Shown one piece after another: positions 22,888 through 31,153 of a stretch of DNA of 40,515 bases. Below the pieces are notes generated by a model, which worked only from the letters and a program-made list of their open reading frames with translations, made no database searches and was not told the DNA's origin. The translations under genes and the position numbers were made by a program. The stretch is from an uncultured Bacteroidales bacterium. GTDB taxonomy: Bacteria > Bacteroidota > Bacteroidia > Bacteroidales > Paludibacteraceae. Location: NCBI GenBank assembly GCA_902784425.1, contig CACZUS010000018.1:1-40515 (forward strand), written 5' to 3'. The first letter of the stretch is position 1; each line of letters begins with the position of its first letter.

Positions 22888-24199
22888 CTTTTATCGTCAA
22901 TTTAACTTCCTTAATTCTACGCTTATCATCTGAAACGATCTCAAAATGATATCGTCCCACTTCAACCACTTCTCCTTTAGATGGAATGTATCCTTTCAGT
23001 TCAAGAATCAATCCAGCTAGCGTGTCGGCATCACCCTCAACCGATTCAAACACCTCTTTATCAATCTGTTCTAATCGATAGAAATCAGACAATAATAACT
23101 TACCATCCAACAAATACGATGATGGGTCAATCTGGGTGATTTGATTCTCCTCCTCATCATGCTCATCGCAGATGTCGCCCACAATCACCTCAATGATATC
23201 TTCCATTGTCACAATACCAGAGGTTCCACCAAACTCATCCACAACAATCGCCATGTGTATGTGTTTCTGTTGAAACTCTTTGAACAAATCATCTATCTTC
23301 TTATTCTCAGGCACGAAATAGGCCTCTCGAATCAAACTTTGCCACTTGAAATCCTTTTTCTGGTCTGTATACTGAAGAAAATCTTTAATGAAGAGGATTC
23401 CCTTCACGTAATCAATGCTCTCATCGTATACTGGCAATCGCGAATATTCCGACTCACGAATAATCTTCAAAACTGTCTCAAAGTCACTTTTATAGTCAAT
23501 ATCCACAATATCTACGCGTGGCTGCATAATCTCATCCACACTTGTCTTACCAAAGTTGACCACCCCACGCAAGATGTCTTTCTCATCCGACTCTGCATCT
23601 CCCATATTGAGTGAATCGGAGATATCCTCAATGGCAGCACTTCGTTGTGTACGCGATTCCAATCGACGTTCCACCACACCCGTCGACTGTACTAAAAGAG
23701 AAACAAGCGGACGGAAAAGGAAAGCAAAGATAGAAATAATTGTAGCACCATGACAGATTGTATAAGGGTTCTCCTTCCTCACCATACGATCAGGTATAAA
23801 CTCTGCAAAAATGAAAAGAAGCAACAAATTGACAGTACCAGCAATCAGACAGACCAACACCCATGATTTAATGACATTACCCAGGAAAAAAGCAATGGCA
23901 AGAGTGCTCAACGTGAGTGAAAAAACCATGGTGGAGTAACGTGCTACGATAACACTTCCCAACGTATTCAATGGGTCTTCTGATAGATTCTTTAACCGTT
24001 TAAACTTAGGATCACTCGATATCTTCACCTCCGCCACTTCACTAACTGAAAGCGAGAAGAACTCCGATTCAAAAAAAGAAATATAGGAAAGGTGTATAAA
24101 TGATATTATCGCAATAATGGCTACCAAGCCATATAACAAGAAAGAACACACGGGTTCTTCAAATAAAAATTGAGTTGAATTAAAAAGTGGTATATCCAA
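22874..24199 (-). CDS. gldE: Gliding motility-associated membrane protein GldE (CNNM/CorC-like)
   Basis: A 441-residue membrane protein: three or four hydrophobic segments of the DUF21/CNNM type (to about 190), paired CBS domains (EIMQPRVDIVDIDY through IEVIVGDICDEHDEE, about 215-345) and a C-terminal CorC_HlyC transporter-associated domain (YHFEIVSDDKRRIKEVKL). With gldD next to it and ssb upstream, this is GldE. No ATG is available in frame before the first membrane segment: an in-frame stop lies eight codons or fewer upstream, so the start is TTG 24199 or a GTG at 24151. The gene overlaps gldD by 14 bp. Confidence 0.9.
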   Translation of the reverse strand: MDIPLFNSTQFLFEEPVCSFLLYGLVAIIAIISFIHLSYISFFESEFFSLSVSEVAEVKISSDPKFKRLKNLSEDPLNTLGSVIVARYSTMVFSLTLSTLAIAFFLGNVIKSWVLVCLIAGTVNLLLLFIFAEFIPDRMVRKENPYTICHGATIISIFAFLFRPLVSLLVQSTGVVERRLESRTQRSAAIEDISDSLNMGDAESDEKDILRGVVNFGKTSVDEIMQPRVDIVDIDYKSDFETVLKIIRESEYSRLPVYDESIDYVKGILFIKDFLQYTDQKKDFKWQSLIREAYFVPENKKIDDLFKEFQQKHIHMAIVVDEFGGTSGIVTMEDIIEVIVGDICDEHDEEENQITQIDPSSYLLDGKLLLSDFYRLEQIDKEVFESVEGDADTLAGLILELKGYIPSKGEVVEVGRYHFEIVSDDKRRIKEVKLTIKDAKE

Positions 24200-24222
24200 A
24201 GAAGTACATTTTTGTTAAACAA

Positions 24223-24249
24223 GCAAGGACGGATGTTTTCCGTCCTTGC
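24223..24249 (-). terminator. Terminator between ssb and gldE
   Basis: GCAAGGACGGA (24223-24233) pairs with TCCGTCCTTGC (24239-24249), an 11-bp stem with a 5-nt loop. On the minus strand it is followed by TTGTTT, a modest T-tract. It would separate ssb from gldED-gldG at least partly. Confidence 0.7.
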
Positions 24250-24321
24250 AAATATATGAAATATTATTGAGAATATTTATTACCTAATAAGGTGATGTTA
24301 TTTTTTGTCACCTACCTTCCT

Positions 24322-24774
24322 TTAAAATGGGAGGTCAGAACTCATATCCTCCTCTGGTGGAAGTGGCGGCATCTGCTGCTGAGCAGGCTGATCACTCGCC
24401 TGAGAAGTGGATGGCGCCAACGGAGGCACACCACCTTCCGGACGTTTTCCAAGCAACTCCATCTGATCTGCAATTACCTCCGTTATATAACGGGTATTGT
24501 TATTCTGATCCGTCCACGAACGAGTACGCAACTTACCTTCGATATACAAAGAGGTGCCCTTTCGAACATACATCTCAGCCACTTTGGCTAACCCCCTCCA
24601 TACAACGATATTATGCCACTCCGTGCGCTCAGGAACTTCCGAACCATCCTGACGCTTAAAACCACGATCAGTTGTAGCCAATGAAAAACTTGCAACAGGA
24701 ACATCTTTTTCAACATACCTTATTTCTGGGTCTCTGCCCACATTTCCTACTAAAATTACTTTATTAACAGACAT
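24322..24774 (-). CDS. ssb: Single-stranded DNA-binding protein
   Basis: A 150-residue SSB. The OB-fold covers about 1-110 (MSVNKVILVGNVGRDPEIRY, WHNIVVWRGLAKVAEMY, GTSLYIEGKLRTRSW). A Pro/Gln/Ser-rich linker leads to the acidic protein-interaction tip DMSSDLPF, matching the conserved SSB tail. It lies directly upstream of gldE, an ssb-gldE-gldD order that I recall from flavobacteria. The -7 box TATTTTTG is on the minus strand at 24815-24822, about 40 bp upstream. Confidence 0.96.
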   Translation of the reverse strand: MSVNKVILVGNVGRDPEIRYVEKDVPVASFSLATTDRGFKRQDGSEVPERTEWHNIVVWRGLAKVAEMYVRKGTSLYIEGKLRTRSWTDQNNNTRYITEVIADQMELLGKRPEGGVPPLAPSTSQASDQPAQQQMPPLPPEEDMSSDLPF

Positions 24775-24814
24775 AGATTTAAAATTTTAATTGTTAAAAA
24801 ATTATTTGTCGCCA

Positions 24815-24822
24815 CAAAAATA
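24815..24822 (-). promoter_or_regulatory. ssb promoter -7 box
   Basis: On the minus strand TATTTTTG matches TAnnTTTG; a TTG (24847 to 24845) lies 22 nt upstream, at the edge of the accepted spacing. Confidence 0.5.
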
Positions 24823-24890
24823 AAAAATTATTGACGGAATTCTCCAATCTTTTTATTTTCTTTTTTAATTATTTCAAAATAATTTATCTC

Positions 24891-26111
24891 CTACATATTA
24901 TCCAAGTGAACATCACGGAATCCTAAGAAATAGAGGATACCATCCAATCCAATAGTAGAGAGCGACTGTTGTGCATTCGCTTTTACCTTTGGTTTAGCAT
25001 GAAAGGCAATACCCAATCCGGCAAGATTCAACATCGGAAGATCATTCGCTCCATCACCTACCGCAATCACCTGCTCCAACTCTATCTTCTCCACCTGTGC
25101 AATCAGGTTCAACAACTCCGCCTTACGTTTTCCATCCACAATATCGCCTAAATATCGACCAGTCAGTTTTCCATCTTGAATCTCCAACTGATTAGCATAG
25201 ACATAATCCACACCAAATCTTTTCTGAAGATACTTGCCAAAATAGGTAAAACCTCCCGAGAGGATGGCTATCTTAAATCCACATTTCTTCAACACCGCCA
25301 TCAAGCGATCGGCTCCATCCATGATTGGTAGGTTTTCTGCTATCTCACGCATCACTGCCTCATCCAATCCCTTCAACAAAGAGACACGGCGACGGAAACT
25401 CTCTGAAAAATCTATCTCACCACGCATTGCCGACTCTGTAATCTTACGCACTTCATCTCCCACTCCTGCACGGTCGGCCAATTCGTCTATCACCTCCGTC
25501 TTGATCAAGGTGGAGTCCATATCAAAGCATATCAAACGACGATTTCTTCTGTACAAATCATCCTTCTGGAAGGAGATGTCCACATTTTCCTGTGATGAAA
25601 TCTCCATGAATCTCGAAGAGAGCACACTTTTATCTTCCAACTCTCCACGTACGGAAAACTCAATGCACGAACGCTCATGCTCATAATCCTCATTTAAAGA
25701 AGGACGACCTGTTAATCTTTTTATTGAGTCAATGTTCATCGATTGTTCAGCCACTGCCTTGGTCACCAACGCCATCTGCTTGGCTGTAATCACATGTCCC
25801 AACATAGTCACCACATAGCGACCCTTGCCCTGTCGATCCACCCAATCATCATACTCATTGAACGTAACAGGTGAAAATCGTACCTGAACACCCAATTCAT
25901 AACATTTGAACAATATGTCTTTCAGAATGTAACCCGACTGCTCACTATCATTTATCTTGACCATGAAACCCAACGACAAATTGTGGTGAATATCAGCCTG
26001 TCCTACATCCAAAATGGTGGCATTGTATTTACCTAAGATTTCTGTTATAGAGGCTGTCACCCAAGGTTTATCCTCACCATGAATATTGATTAAAATGACT
26101 TCGCTAGACAT
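24891..26111 (-). CDS. serB: Phosphoserine phosphatase SerB with N-terminal ACT domains
   Basis: A 406-residue enzyme making L-serine from phosphoserine. The N-terminal half (1-180) contains two ACT-like regulatory modules (VILINIHGEDKPWVTASITEIL and YVVTMLGHVITAKQMALVTKA). The HAD phosphatase core follows: nucleophile Asp197 and Asp199 in CFDMDSTLIKTEVIDELA, ILSGGFTYFG (motif II) and GDGANDLPML (motif III). Two ACT modules are normal for long SerB proteins and suggest amino-acid feedback. Promoter box TATCTTTG lies at 26144-26151. Single-gene unit between ssb and the 26.1-26.6 kb gap. Confidence 0.95.
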   Translation of the reverse strand: MSSEVILINIHGEDKPWVTASITEILGKYNATILDVGQADIHHNLSLGFMVKINDSEQSGYILKDILFKCYELGVQVRFSPVTFNEYDDWVDRQGKGRYVVTMLGHVITAKQMALVTKAVAEQSMNIDSIKRLTGRPSLNEDYEHERSCIEFSVRGELEDKSVLSSRFMEISSQENVDISFQKDDLYRRNRRLICFDMDSTLIKTEVIDELADRAGVGDEVRKITESAMRGEIDFSESFRRRVSLLKGLDEAVMREIAENLPIMDGADRLMAVLKKCGFKIAILSGGFTYFGKYLQKRFGVDYVYANQLEIQDGKLTGRYLGDIVDGKRKAELLNLIAQVEKIELEQVIAVGDGANDLPMLNLAGLGIAFHAKPKVKANAQQSLSTIGLDGILYFLGFRDVHLDNM

Positions 26112-26143
26112 AATGTTCTCTTCTAATTCTAAATTTGAAGATG

Positions 26144-26151
26144 CAAAGATA
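26144..26151 (-). promoter_or_regulatory. serB promoter -7 box
   Basis: On the minus strand TATCTTTG is an exact TAnnTTTG box, 33 bp upstream of the serB ATG; TTTG (26171 to 26168) lies 16 nt further upstream. Confidence 0.55.
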
Positions 26152-26238
26152 GCACTTTAATCTGAATCAAACCCCATTAAAACCGCATAATTCATCACAT
26201 AATACCACATGGACACCTTTGTAAAATTGATAAATAAT

Positions 26239-26269
26239 TTTGTTTTTATTAAAAGATATCATACCTTTG
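26239..26269 (+). promoter_or_regulatory. Consensus promoter facing a noncoding stretch
   Basis: TTTG (26239-26242), a spacer of exactly 19 nt and TACCTTTG (26262-26269): the best match to the Bacteroidota housekeeping promoter in the window. The next plus-strand gene starts 334 bp downstream, so the transcript either is a small RNA or has a very long leader. Confidence 0.65.
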
Positions 26270-26275
26270 CAACGT

Positions 26276-26360
26276 TATGATTGAATGAACTACCTTGCAT
26301 AACAATGATTTCTATCTGAAATTTACCTAATCATTAAGCTAGTTCTGTTCATCTTATTAT
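26276..26360 (+). ncRNA. Candidate structured RNA or leader with nested stems
   Basis: Directly after the promoter, GAACTA (26287-26292) pairs with TAGTTC (26340-26345) and, inside it, AATGATT (26304-26310) pairs with AATCATT (26329-26335). Both stems are perfect and properly nested. Frames starting here are very short (5 to 12 codons). The 3' end is unclear: an AT-rich stretch follows but no GC-rich terminator. No match to a family I know. The remainder of the gap to 26602 holds nothing else I can support. Confidence 0.35.
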
Positions 26361-26602
26361 TTAAAATTATTTGCTATGAGAACTTATATTCTGAAATACA
26401 ATATAACAAATTGATTATCATACGATAACGGTTGAGATGAAGCGTATATTTCGCATCATTCGAATAGTTGTTGTCTTCTCTCTTCATGACGATACAAGAC
26501 CTATCAAGCCCGAAAAGATTTAATTTTTCTTTGTACAGGCCACTCAGTAGGGTTTGATGGGTTATTTTTTCTACCATGATTTATACAAAACGACGGAAAT
26601 AA

Positions 26603-27073
26603 ATGACTTCGTATTCAGTAGGGAAAGGTGAAGTTCGTATTCACCCTTTGGTGAACGAAAATGATACGGACTATAAAAAACTTATCGAAATAGCTGAGTT
26701 TTTCGCCATGAAAGGAGAAACGGTCACTCTTACACCTAAAATGTCACGACGTGGGGATTTCAGATATGAACAGATATACGGAGACCTTATCGGGACCAAG
26801 TACGAAGGGAAATGCCCCGATTTGAAAGTAGGAGACAAATGGTATGAGCATGAGGGATATATTTCTGAAAATCCCAAAAATGCCTTTAGAAACATGTTAC
26901 ATGACGGACTGGCACAAAGTTCCCACCTCGTTATTGATACCCCAAATTTGACCGATCACTATATGATTAGAAGTATTAGGGGAAAGATAGAAAGAGGAGA
27001 AAGAATAGAAGAAGTGTGGCTGAAAGATAGAGACGGAAAACTGCGTCTACTGTATAAAAATACGAACGGCTGA
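26603..27073 (+). CDS. Stand-alone CdiA C-terminal tRNase-like domain protein
   Basis: A 156-residue soluble protein with no signal peptide. The segments GKGEVRIHPLVNEND, FAMKGETVTLTPKM, YGDLIGTKYEGKCPDLKVGDKWYEHEG split around ISENPKNAFRNMLHDGLAQSSHLVID, and RGKIERGERIEEVWL resemble the CdiA_C-type toxin domain (BECR-like ribonuclease fold) that I know as a C-terminal module on CdiA, MuF phage proteins and similar carriers in Bacteroidota. Here it forms a whole protein by itself. No immunity gene is obvious on either side, which suggests an inactive, domesticated or differently controlled version. Family assignment is from memory of the motif pattern and could be checked by profile search. 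Confidence 0.6.
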   Translation: MTSYSVGKGEVRIHPLVNENDTDYKKLIEIAEFFAMKGETVTLTPKMSRRGDFRYEQIYGDLIGTKYEGKCPDLKVGDKWYEHEGYISENPKNAFRNMLHDGLAQSSHLVIDTPNLTDHYMIRSIRGKIERGERIEEVWLKDRDGKLRLLYKNTNG

Positions 27074-27084
27074 CAAATGCCAGC

Positions 27085-27128
27085 CCTCGCAAGCGAGGAA
27101 TCGGTAGTCATTAGCTACGGAATCCTCG
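27085..27128 (+). promoter_or_regulatory. Overlapping alternative hairpins after the CdiA_C-like gene
   Basis: CCTCGC (27085-27090) pairs with GCGAGG (27093-27098), while the overlapping CGAGGAATCGGTAG (27094-27107) pairs at 12 of 14 positions with CTACGGAATCCTCG (27115-27128). The two stems exclude each other. No T-run follows directly, so this is not a classical terminator, though it starts 12 bp after the stop codon. The rest of the 282-bp gap to the mscS-type gene shows nothing supportable. Confidence 0.4.
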
Positions 27129-27355
27129 ATGCAAACATACAATAAAAATTTGAATTATCAAAAGAAAAAAATGTTCCATCTAATTTTGTAGATCATCACA
27201 CATGATGTTATTTCTTTTGTTTTTGCTTTTATAAATTCATAAGATAATGTAATATTGCAAATCAAACTGAAGGAAGGAAAAACACAAGAAATTCATCTCC
27301 AATCAACGATGACTTGCAGTATTTTCTCATTCGTTCATTCACTATCAAAAAATAA

Positions 27356-28582
27356 ATGAAAGAATTAGTATTAGGTATTCAGAATTTTTTATTCAACATC
27401 GGCATTTTGAATGGAGATGGAAGCATTCATGATAAGATGATAGGGTTATTTGTGATTATAGTATTAACCGTTTTATGTGATTTGATATGTCGGCAATTGG
27501 CCATGTTAGTTCTACATATTCACGCGAAGATCACAAAAAAAACGTCGGAAGAGACCGTCCAACACAAACGTCTTCTGAAATCAATTGCCGCCATCATACC
27601 CGCTTTTGTGGTGAATCTATTTCTTCCTCTCGCTTTTGATGAAGGATCAAACTGGTATGTATGGATCAACAAGCTATGCAATATCTACATTCTGGTGATG
27701 GTGATTTTGTTTATCTCATCCCTACTCAGCTACTTATACACGAAACAGACCTATTCGCAGAAAAACACGCCAAAAAGTAATTTACCCTACACCATATTAT
27801 ATCAGATTATTCGATACATCATCGCAATTATCGGAATCATCATTGGGGCAAGTATTTTGTTGGACAAATCGCCGAGAGCCTTTCTGACAGGATTGGGAGC
27901 CTCTGCCGCCGTTCTATCCTACATCTTTAAGGATACACTCATCAATTTGGTTTCCGGCATGCAATTATTAGGTAATAAGATGGTGCAACCTGGCGACTGG
28001 ATCACCATTCCCAAGCACAACATCAACGGTATCGTGCGTAAAATCACCATCAACACCGTGAAGATCCAAAACTTTGACAACACCACGATGACCATTCCGC
28101 CTGCCACCTTGCTCAACGACTCTTTTCAAAATTGGAAAACTATCAAGAAAACAGGATCAAGAAGAGTAGCCCGCTCTCTCAACATCGATATGCACAGTGT
28201 CCATTTCTGCACATCCAACGAGATTGAAAAATATAAATCCATTCCATTGGTCAGACCATATCTTGAAAAATGGGAAGAATCACAAAAGAATGAGAATCAG
28301 GAAGTCCCATCCGAAATTGTCATCAACGGAGAAAATCCGACCAACCTAAAATTGTTCATGCTCTATTTGGAAGCTTACATCACAACCATTCCATCCTTCG
28401 ACAAAAAGGAGTTATATATGGTACGCCAACTGCAACCAACAGAGAATGGATTACCCATCGAAATTTATTTCTTTACCAAAGAGTGTGATTGGAAAAATTA
28501 CGAGATGGTACAGTCGGATGCCTTCAACCACATCTTAGCAGCAGTCAACTTTTTCGATTTATCTGTCCTTCAACGCATATAA
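27356..28582 (+). CDS. MscS-family mechanosensitive channel, YbdG type
   Basis: A 408-residue inner membrane channel. Membrane segments lie at about 28-50, 75-95, 105-125, 147-170, followed by the pore helix region (PRAFLTGLGASAAVLSYIFKDTLINLVSGMQLL, split motif) and the MscS beta domain (VQPGDWITIPKHNINGIVRKI, TVKIQNFDNTTMTIPPATLLN). The long C-terminal cytosolic domain with RRVARSLNIDM and ELYMVRQLQPTENGLPIEIYFF resembles E. coli YbdG (415 residues), a low-conductance osmotic channel. Single-gene unit; no clear terminator after it. Confidence 0.9.
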   Translation: MKELVLGIQNFLFNIGILNGDGSIHDKMIGLFVIIVLTVLCDLICRQLAMLVLHIHAKITKKTSEETVQHKRLLKSIAAIIPAFVVNLFLPLAFDEGSNWYVWINKLCNIYILVMVILFISSLLSYLYTKQTYSQKNTPKSNLPYTILYQIIRYIIAIIGIIIGASILLDKSPRAFLTGLGASAAVLSYIFKDTLINLVSGMQLLGNKMVQPGDWITIPKHNINGIVRKITINTVKIQNFDNTTMTIPPATLLNDSFQNWKTIKKTGSRRVARSLNIDMHSVHFCTSNEIEKYKSIPLVRPYLEKWEESQKNENQEVPSEIVINGENPTNLKLFMLYLEAYITTIPSFDKKELYMVRQLQPTENGLPIEIYFFTKECDWKNYEMVQSDAFNHILAAVNFFDLSVLQRI

Positions 28583-28598
28583 AATCAGTTGCTAATGA

Positions 28599-28628
28599 TT
28601 GTAATTTCATACGAAACACGTAAATTTG
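28599..28628 (+). promoter_or_regulatory. glnS promoter
   Basis: TTG (28599-28601), exactly 19 nt, then TAAATTTG (28621-28628). It predicts a leader of about 220 nt before the glnS ATG. Confidence 0.62.
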
Positions 28629-28858
28629 CACCATAAATTAAAAATTGGTGAGTTCTATAAATTCACCGTTTAAACGAAAGTTAGTATAAATTGTGGGAAA
28701 ATAAACTTTTCGGTGCTTTTTGATTTCTTTCGGTATCTTGCTGTTTGTCAGTCGGTCACAGTGCTCGCACTGCTCCCTCCTTCCGCACAGCAATCTACTT
28801 GAAACAAATTCAAAAATCCCACGAAATGAATTTACAGAACCCACCAAATAAGAATTCT
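28629..28858 (+). promoter_or_regulatory. Structured glnS leader
   Basis: The leader contains the GGTGA-N11-TCACC repeat (28647-28667), a possible stem CGAAAGTT with AACTTTTCG, and a cruciform in which TTGCTGT (28738-28744) pairs with ACAGCAA (28787-28793) around the hairpin CAGTG-CTCG-CACTG (28759-28772). The GC content is well above the surrounding leader. It has none of the T-box landmarks. Whether it regulates glnS is unknown. Confidence 0.4.
28647..28667. repeat. 21-bp interspersed repeat GGTGA-N11-TCACC, copy 1
   Basis: This 21-mer is the exact reverse complement of the one at 31154-31174. Both copies are followed on the plus strand by a TAAACGAA sequence. The outer five bases form an inverted pair, so the element is partly palindromic. 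Copy 1 lies in the glnS leader. Confidence 0.8.
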
Positions 28859-30550
28859 ATGGCTGAAAATATTCAGGAAAATGAAGAGAAAAAAACTTTG
28901 AACTTCATTGAAGAGATTGTAGAGGAAGATTTAAAGGAAGGTCGTAACGGAGGTCGTATTCAAACCCGTTTCCCTCCTGAACCTAATGGATACCTACATA
29001 TCGGTCACGCCAAAGCCATCTGCATGGATTTTGGTATTGCTAAAAACTATAACGGAATCTGTAATCTTCGTTTCGATGACACCAACCCTGTGAAGGAAGA
29101 TGTCGAATATGTTGACTCCATCAAGGAGGACATTCAATGGCTTGGCTTCCAATGGGCAAATGTCTACTATGCATCTGATTATTTCCAGCAACTATGGGAC
29201 TTGGCAGTTCGTTTTATCAAAGAGGGCAAAGCATACGTTGATGAACAAACAGCTGAAGAGATTGCGAAACAAAAAGGTACGCCAACCACTCCTGGTATTG
29301 AGAGTCCATATAGAAATCGTTCCGTCGAAGAGAACCTTCGTCTCTTCATGGAGATGTCGGAAGGTAAAATCGAAGATGGTAAGATGGTGCTCCGTGCCAA
29401 AATTGACATGGCTAATCCAAACATGCATTTCCGTGATCCAATCATCTATCGTATCATCACTACGCACCCTCACCACCGTACAGGTACCAAGTGGAAAGTC
29501 TATCCTATGTACGATTTCGCGCACGGACAGTCTGACTATTTCGAAGGTGTGACACACTCCCTTTGTACGCTTGAGTTTGAGGTGCACCGTCCACTCTATG
29601 ATTGGTTCATCGACCAATTTGCAGACAGTGACTATCGGCCTAAACAGCGAGAGTTCAACCGCCTCAACATCACCTATACCGTGATGAGTAAACGTAAGAT
29701 GTTACAATTGGTTCAAGAAGGTTTGGTTCGCGGTTGGGACGACCCTCGTATGCCAACTATCTGCGGTTTACGTCGTCGTGGATATACACCATCTTCTATC
29801 AGAAACTTTATCAAACGTATTGGTTATACCAAATATGATGGTGTGATCGACGTCTCTCTGTTGGAAGCCACAATCCGAGAGGAGCTAAACATCACTGCTA
29901 TGCGTGTGAACGCTGTGATAAACCCAATCAAACTCATCCTCACCAACTATCCAGAAGGAAAAGTTGAGATGATGGAAGCCATCAACAATCCAGAGGATGA
30001 AAGCATGGGCAGTCGTGAGATTCCTTTCTCTCGCGAATTATATATCGAGAGCGACGATTTCATGGAGGATGCTCCTAAGAAATATTTCCGTCTGACACCA
30101 GGCAACGAGGTTCGTTTGAAGAACGGTTACATCATCAAATGCACAGGCTGCAAGAAAGATGCAGAAGGTAAGGTGACAGAGGTTTATGCAGAATATGATC
30201 CAGAGACAAAGAGCGGTATGCCAGGCAGCGATAGAAAAGTGAAAGGAACCATTCATTGGGTCTCTGTACAACATGCCGTCCCTGCAGAGGTTCGTCTCTA
30301 CGACAGACTTTTCAACGTGGAGAATCCAGGCGACGAGAAGGACAAAGACTTCCGCGAACTGCTCAATCCAACATCTCTCACCATCGCCAATGCTATGGTG
30401 GAGCCTTGGTTGAAAAATGCAAAAACATTACAAAACTTCCAATTCCAACGTATCGGTTATTTCAATGTAGATCCAGATTCTACACCAGACAAACTAGTCT
30501 TCAACCGTACAGTGGCTTTGAAAGATAGCTGGGCTAAAATAGCCAAATAA
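28859..30550 (+). CDS. glnS: Glutaminyl-tRNA synthetase
   Basis: A 563-residue class I aminoacyl-tRNA synthetase charging tRNA-Gln. The open frame extends upstream through a TTG, but ATG 28859 is preferred since [25 protein letters not shown] aligns with the GlnRS start; ATG 28826 is the alternative. HIGH motif at 47-50 ([19 protein letters not shown]), KMSKS variant VMSKR at 275-279, specificity region [11 protein letters not shown], then the anticodon-binding beta barrels. Codon use is biased to CGT and similar, fitting high expression. A presence of GlnRS means tRNA-Gln need not be made by transamidation. Followed by a large nested hairpin. Confidence 0.96.
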   Translation: MAENIQENEEKKTLNFIEEIVEEDLKEGRNGGRIQTRFPPEPNGYLHIGHAKAICMDFGIAKNYNGICNLRFDDTNPVKEDVEYVDSIKEDIQWLGFQWANVYYASDYFQQLWDLAVRFIKEGKAYVDEQTAEEIAKQKGTPTTPGIESPYRNRSVEENLRLFMEMSEGKIEDGKMVLRAKIDMANPNMHFRDPIIYRIITTHPHHRTGTKWKVYPMYDFAHGQSDYFEGVTHSLCTLEFEVHRPLYDWFIDQFADSDYRPKQREFNRLNITYTVMSKRKMLQLVQEGLVRGWDDPRMPTICGLRRRGYTPSSIRNFIKRIGYTKYDGVIDVSLLEATIREELNITAMRVNAVINPIKLILTNYPEGKVEMMEAINNPEDESMGSREIPFSRELYIESDDFMEDAPKKYFRLTPGNEVRLKNGYIIKCTGCKKDAEGKVTEVYAEYDPETKSGMPGSDRKVKGTIHWVSVQHAVPAEVRLYDRLFNVENPGDEKDKDFRELLNPTSLTIANAMVEPWLKNAKTLQNFQFQRIGYFNVDPDSTPDKLVFNRTVALKDSWAKIAK

Positions 30551-30569
30551 GCTTGTAATTATAAATAAC

Positions 30570-30660
30570 AAGGGCGTATCGAAACTGAACTGAACCCCGA
30601 AAGTTTTTTTGTCCAACTTTCGGGGTTCAGTTTAAACTCATTCTGATACGCCCTTAATTT
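30570..30660 (+). terminator. Nested double hairpin between convergent glnS and rhodanese genes
   Basis: An outer 11-bp stem (AAGGGCGTATC 30570-30580 with GATACGCCCTT 30645-30655) encloses an inner perfect 18-bp stem (AACTGAACCCCGAAAGTT 30588-30605 with its complement 30615-30632) and is followed by AATTTTTT. It starts 20 bp after the glnS stop. It probably works as a terminator, yet it is much larger than needed and the inner arms, with GTCC in the loop, look like the inverted ends of an IS3-type element set back to back. Confidence 0.75.
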
Positions 30661-30665
30661 TTTAT

Positions 30666-30684
30666 GGTGAATTTTAAAAACTCA
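30666..30684. repeat. Partial copy of the GGTGA repeat at the rhodanese stop codon
   Basis: GGTGAATTTTAAAAACTCA resembles the 31154-31174 copy in the same orientation but lacks the final CC. It includes the TGA stop (minus strand) of the rhodanese gene, so the gene is bracketed by a full and a partial copy. Confidence 0.45.
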
Positions 30685-31131
30685 TTTCGTAGAATTTTGT
30701 TCCGCAGGGACCCGACGTGTCGCACCCGTTGTCGCGTCCGTTGAATCAGGAGCAGCAGGGATCAAAATCTTATACTTCTTCTTCCCCCATTCAAGTATGC
30801 CCCCTTCCATGTTATAAGTCTCTTTGAATCCAAGCTCCATCATCTTATTCATGGCACTCAAACTGCGGCGACCAGAACGGCAATAGATCAACACTGCTTT
30901 TTTCTTTTTCAGTTTTACAATCTTATCTGGAAATGAGGCATCTCGCCAATCAATGTTAATGGCTCCCTCGATGTGTCCGGAAGCAAATTCCTGCGGTGTA
31001 CGTACATCCACAATCTGCAACTGTTTATTCTTTTCCATCATTTTTTTTGCCTCATCCACATTCACATTTTTCTGTCCCATACAAAGCAAAGGAAAAAACG
31101 AGAGCATCAATAAAAATAAATTCCTCTTCAT
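30682..31131 (-). CDS. Exported rhodanese-like sulfurtransferase
   Basis: A 149-residue protein with a signal peptide (about 1-19, ending CMGQ), so it acts in the periplasm. One rhodanese domain spans about 22-125: VDVRTPQEFASGHIEGAINI and the active loop CRSGRRS with Cys84, then NMEGGILEWGKK. A basic/threonine-rich tail (residues 126-149) is not conserved. Such single-domain rhodaneses move sulfane sulfur or reduce thiosulfate-like donors; the true substrate is unknown. Transcribed alone, convergent with glnS and divergent from ychF. Confidence 0.9.
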   Translation of the reverse strand: MKRNLFLLMLSFFPLLCMGQKNVNVDEAKKMMEKNKQLQIVDVRTPQEFASGHIEGAINIDWRDASFPDKIVKLKKKKAVLIYCRSGRRSLSAMNKMMELGFKETYNMEGGILEWGKKKYKILIPAAPDSTDATTGATRRVPAEQNSTK

Positions 31132-31153
31132 ATTATACTAATTTTATTAAAAT

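Noticed and set aside
26374-26577. 67-codon minus-strand frame upstream of the CdiA_C-like gene, considered as an immunity gene
   Set aside because: Composition is ordinary for AT-rich noncoding DNA, no promoter box precedes it, and it would be transcribed away from the toxin-like gene. Not enough to call a gene.
28629-28858. T-box riboswitch in the glnS leader
   Set aside because: No specifier loop, T-box sequence or antiterminator/terminator pair can be seen.
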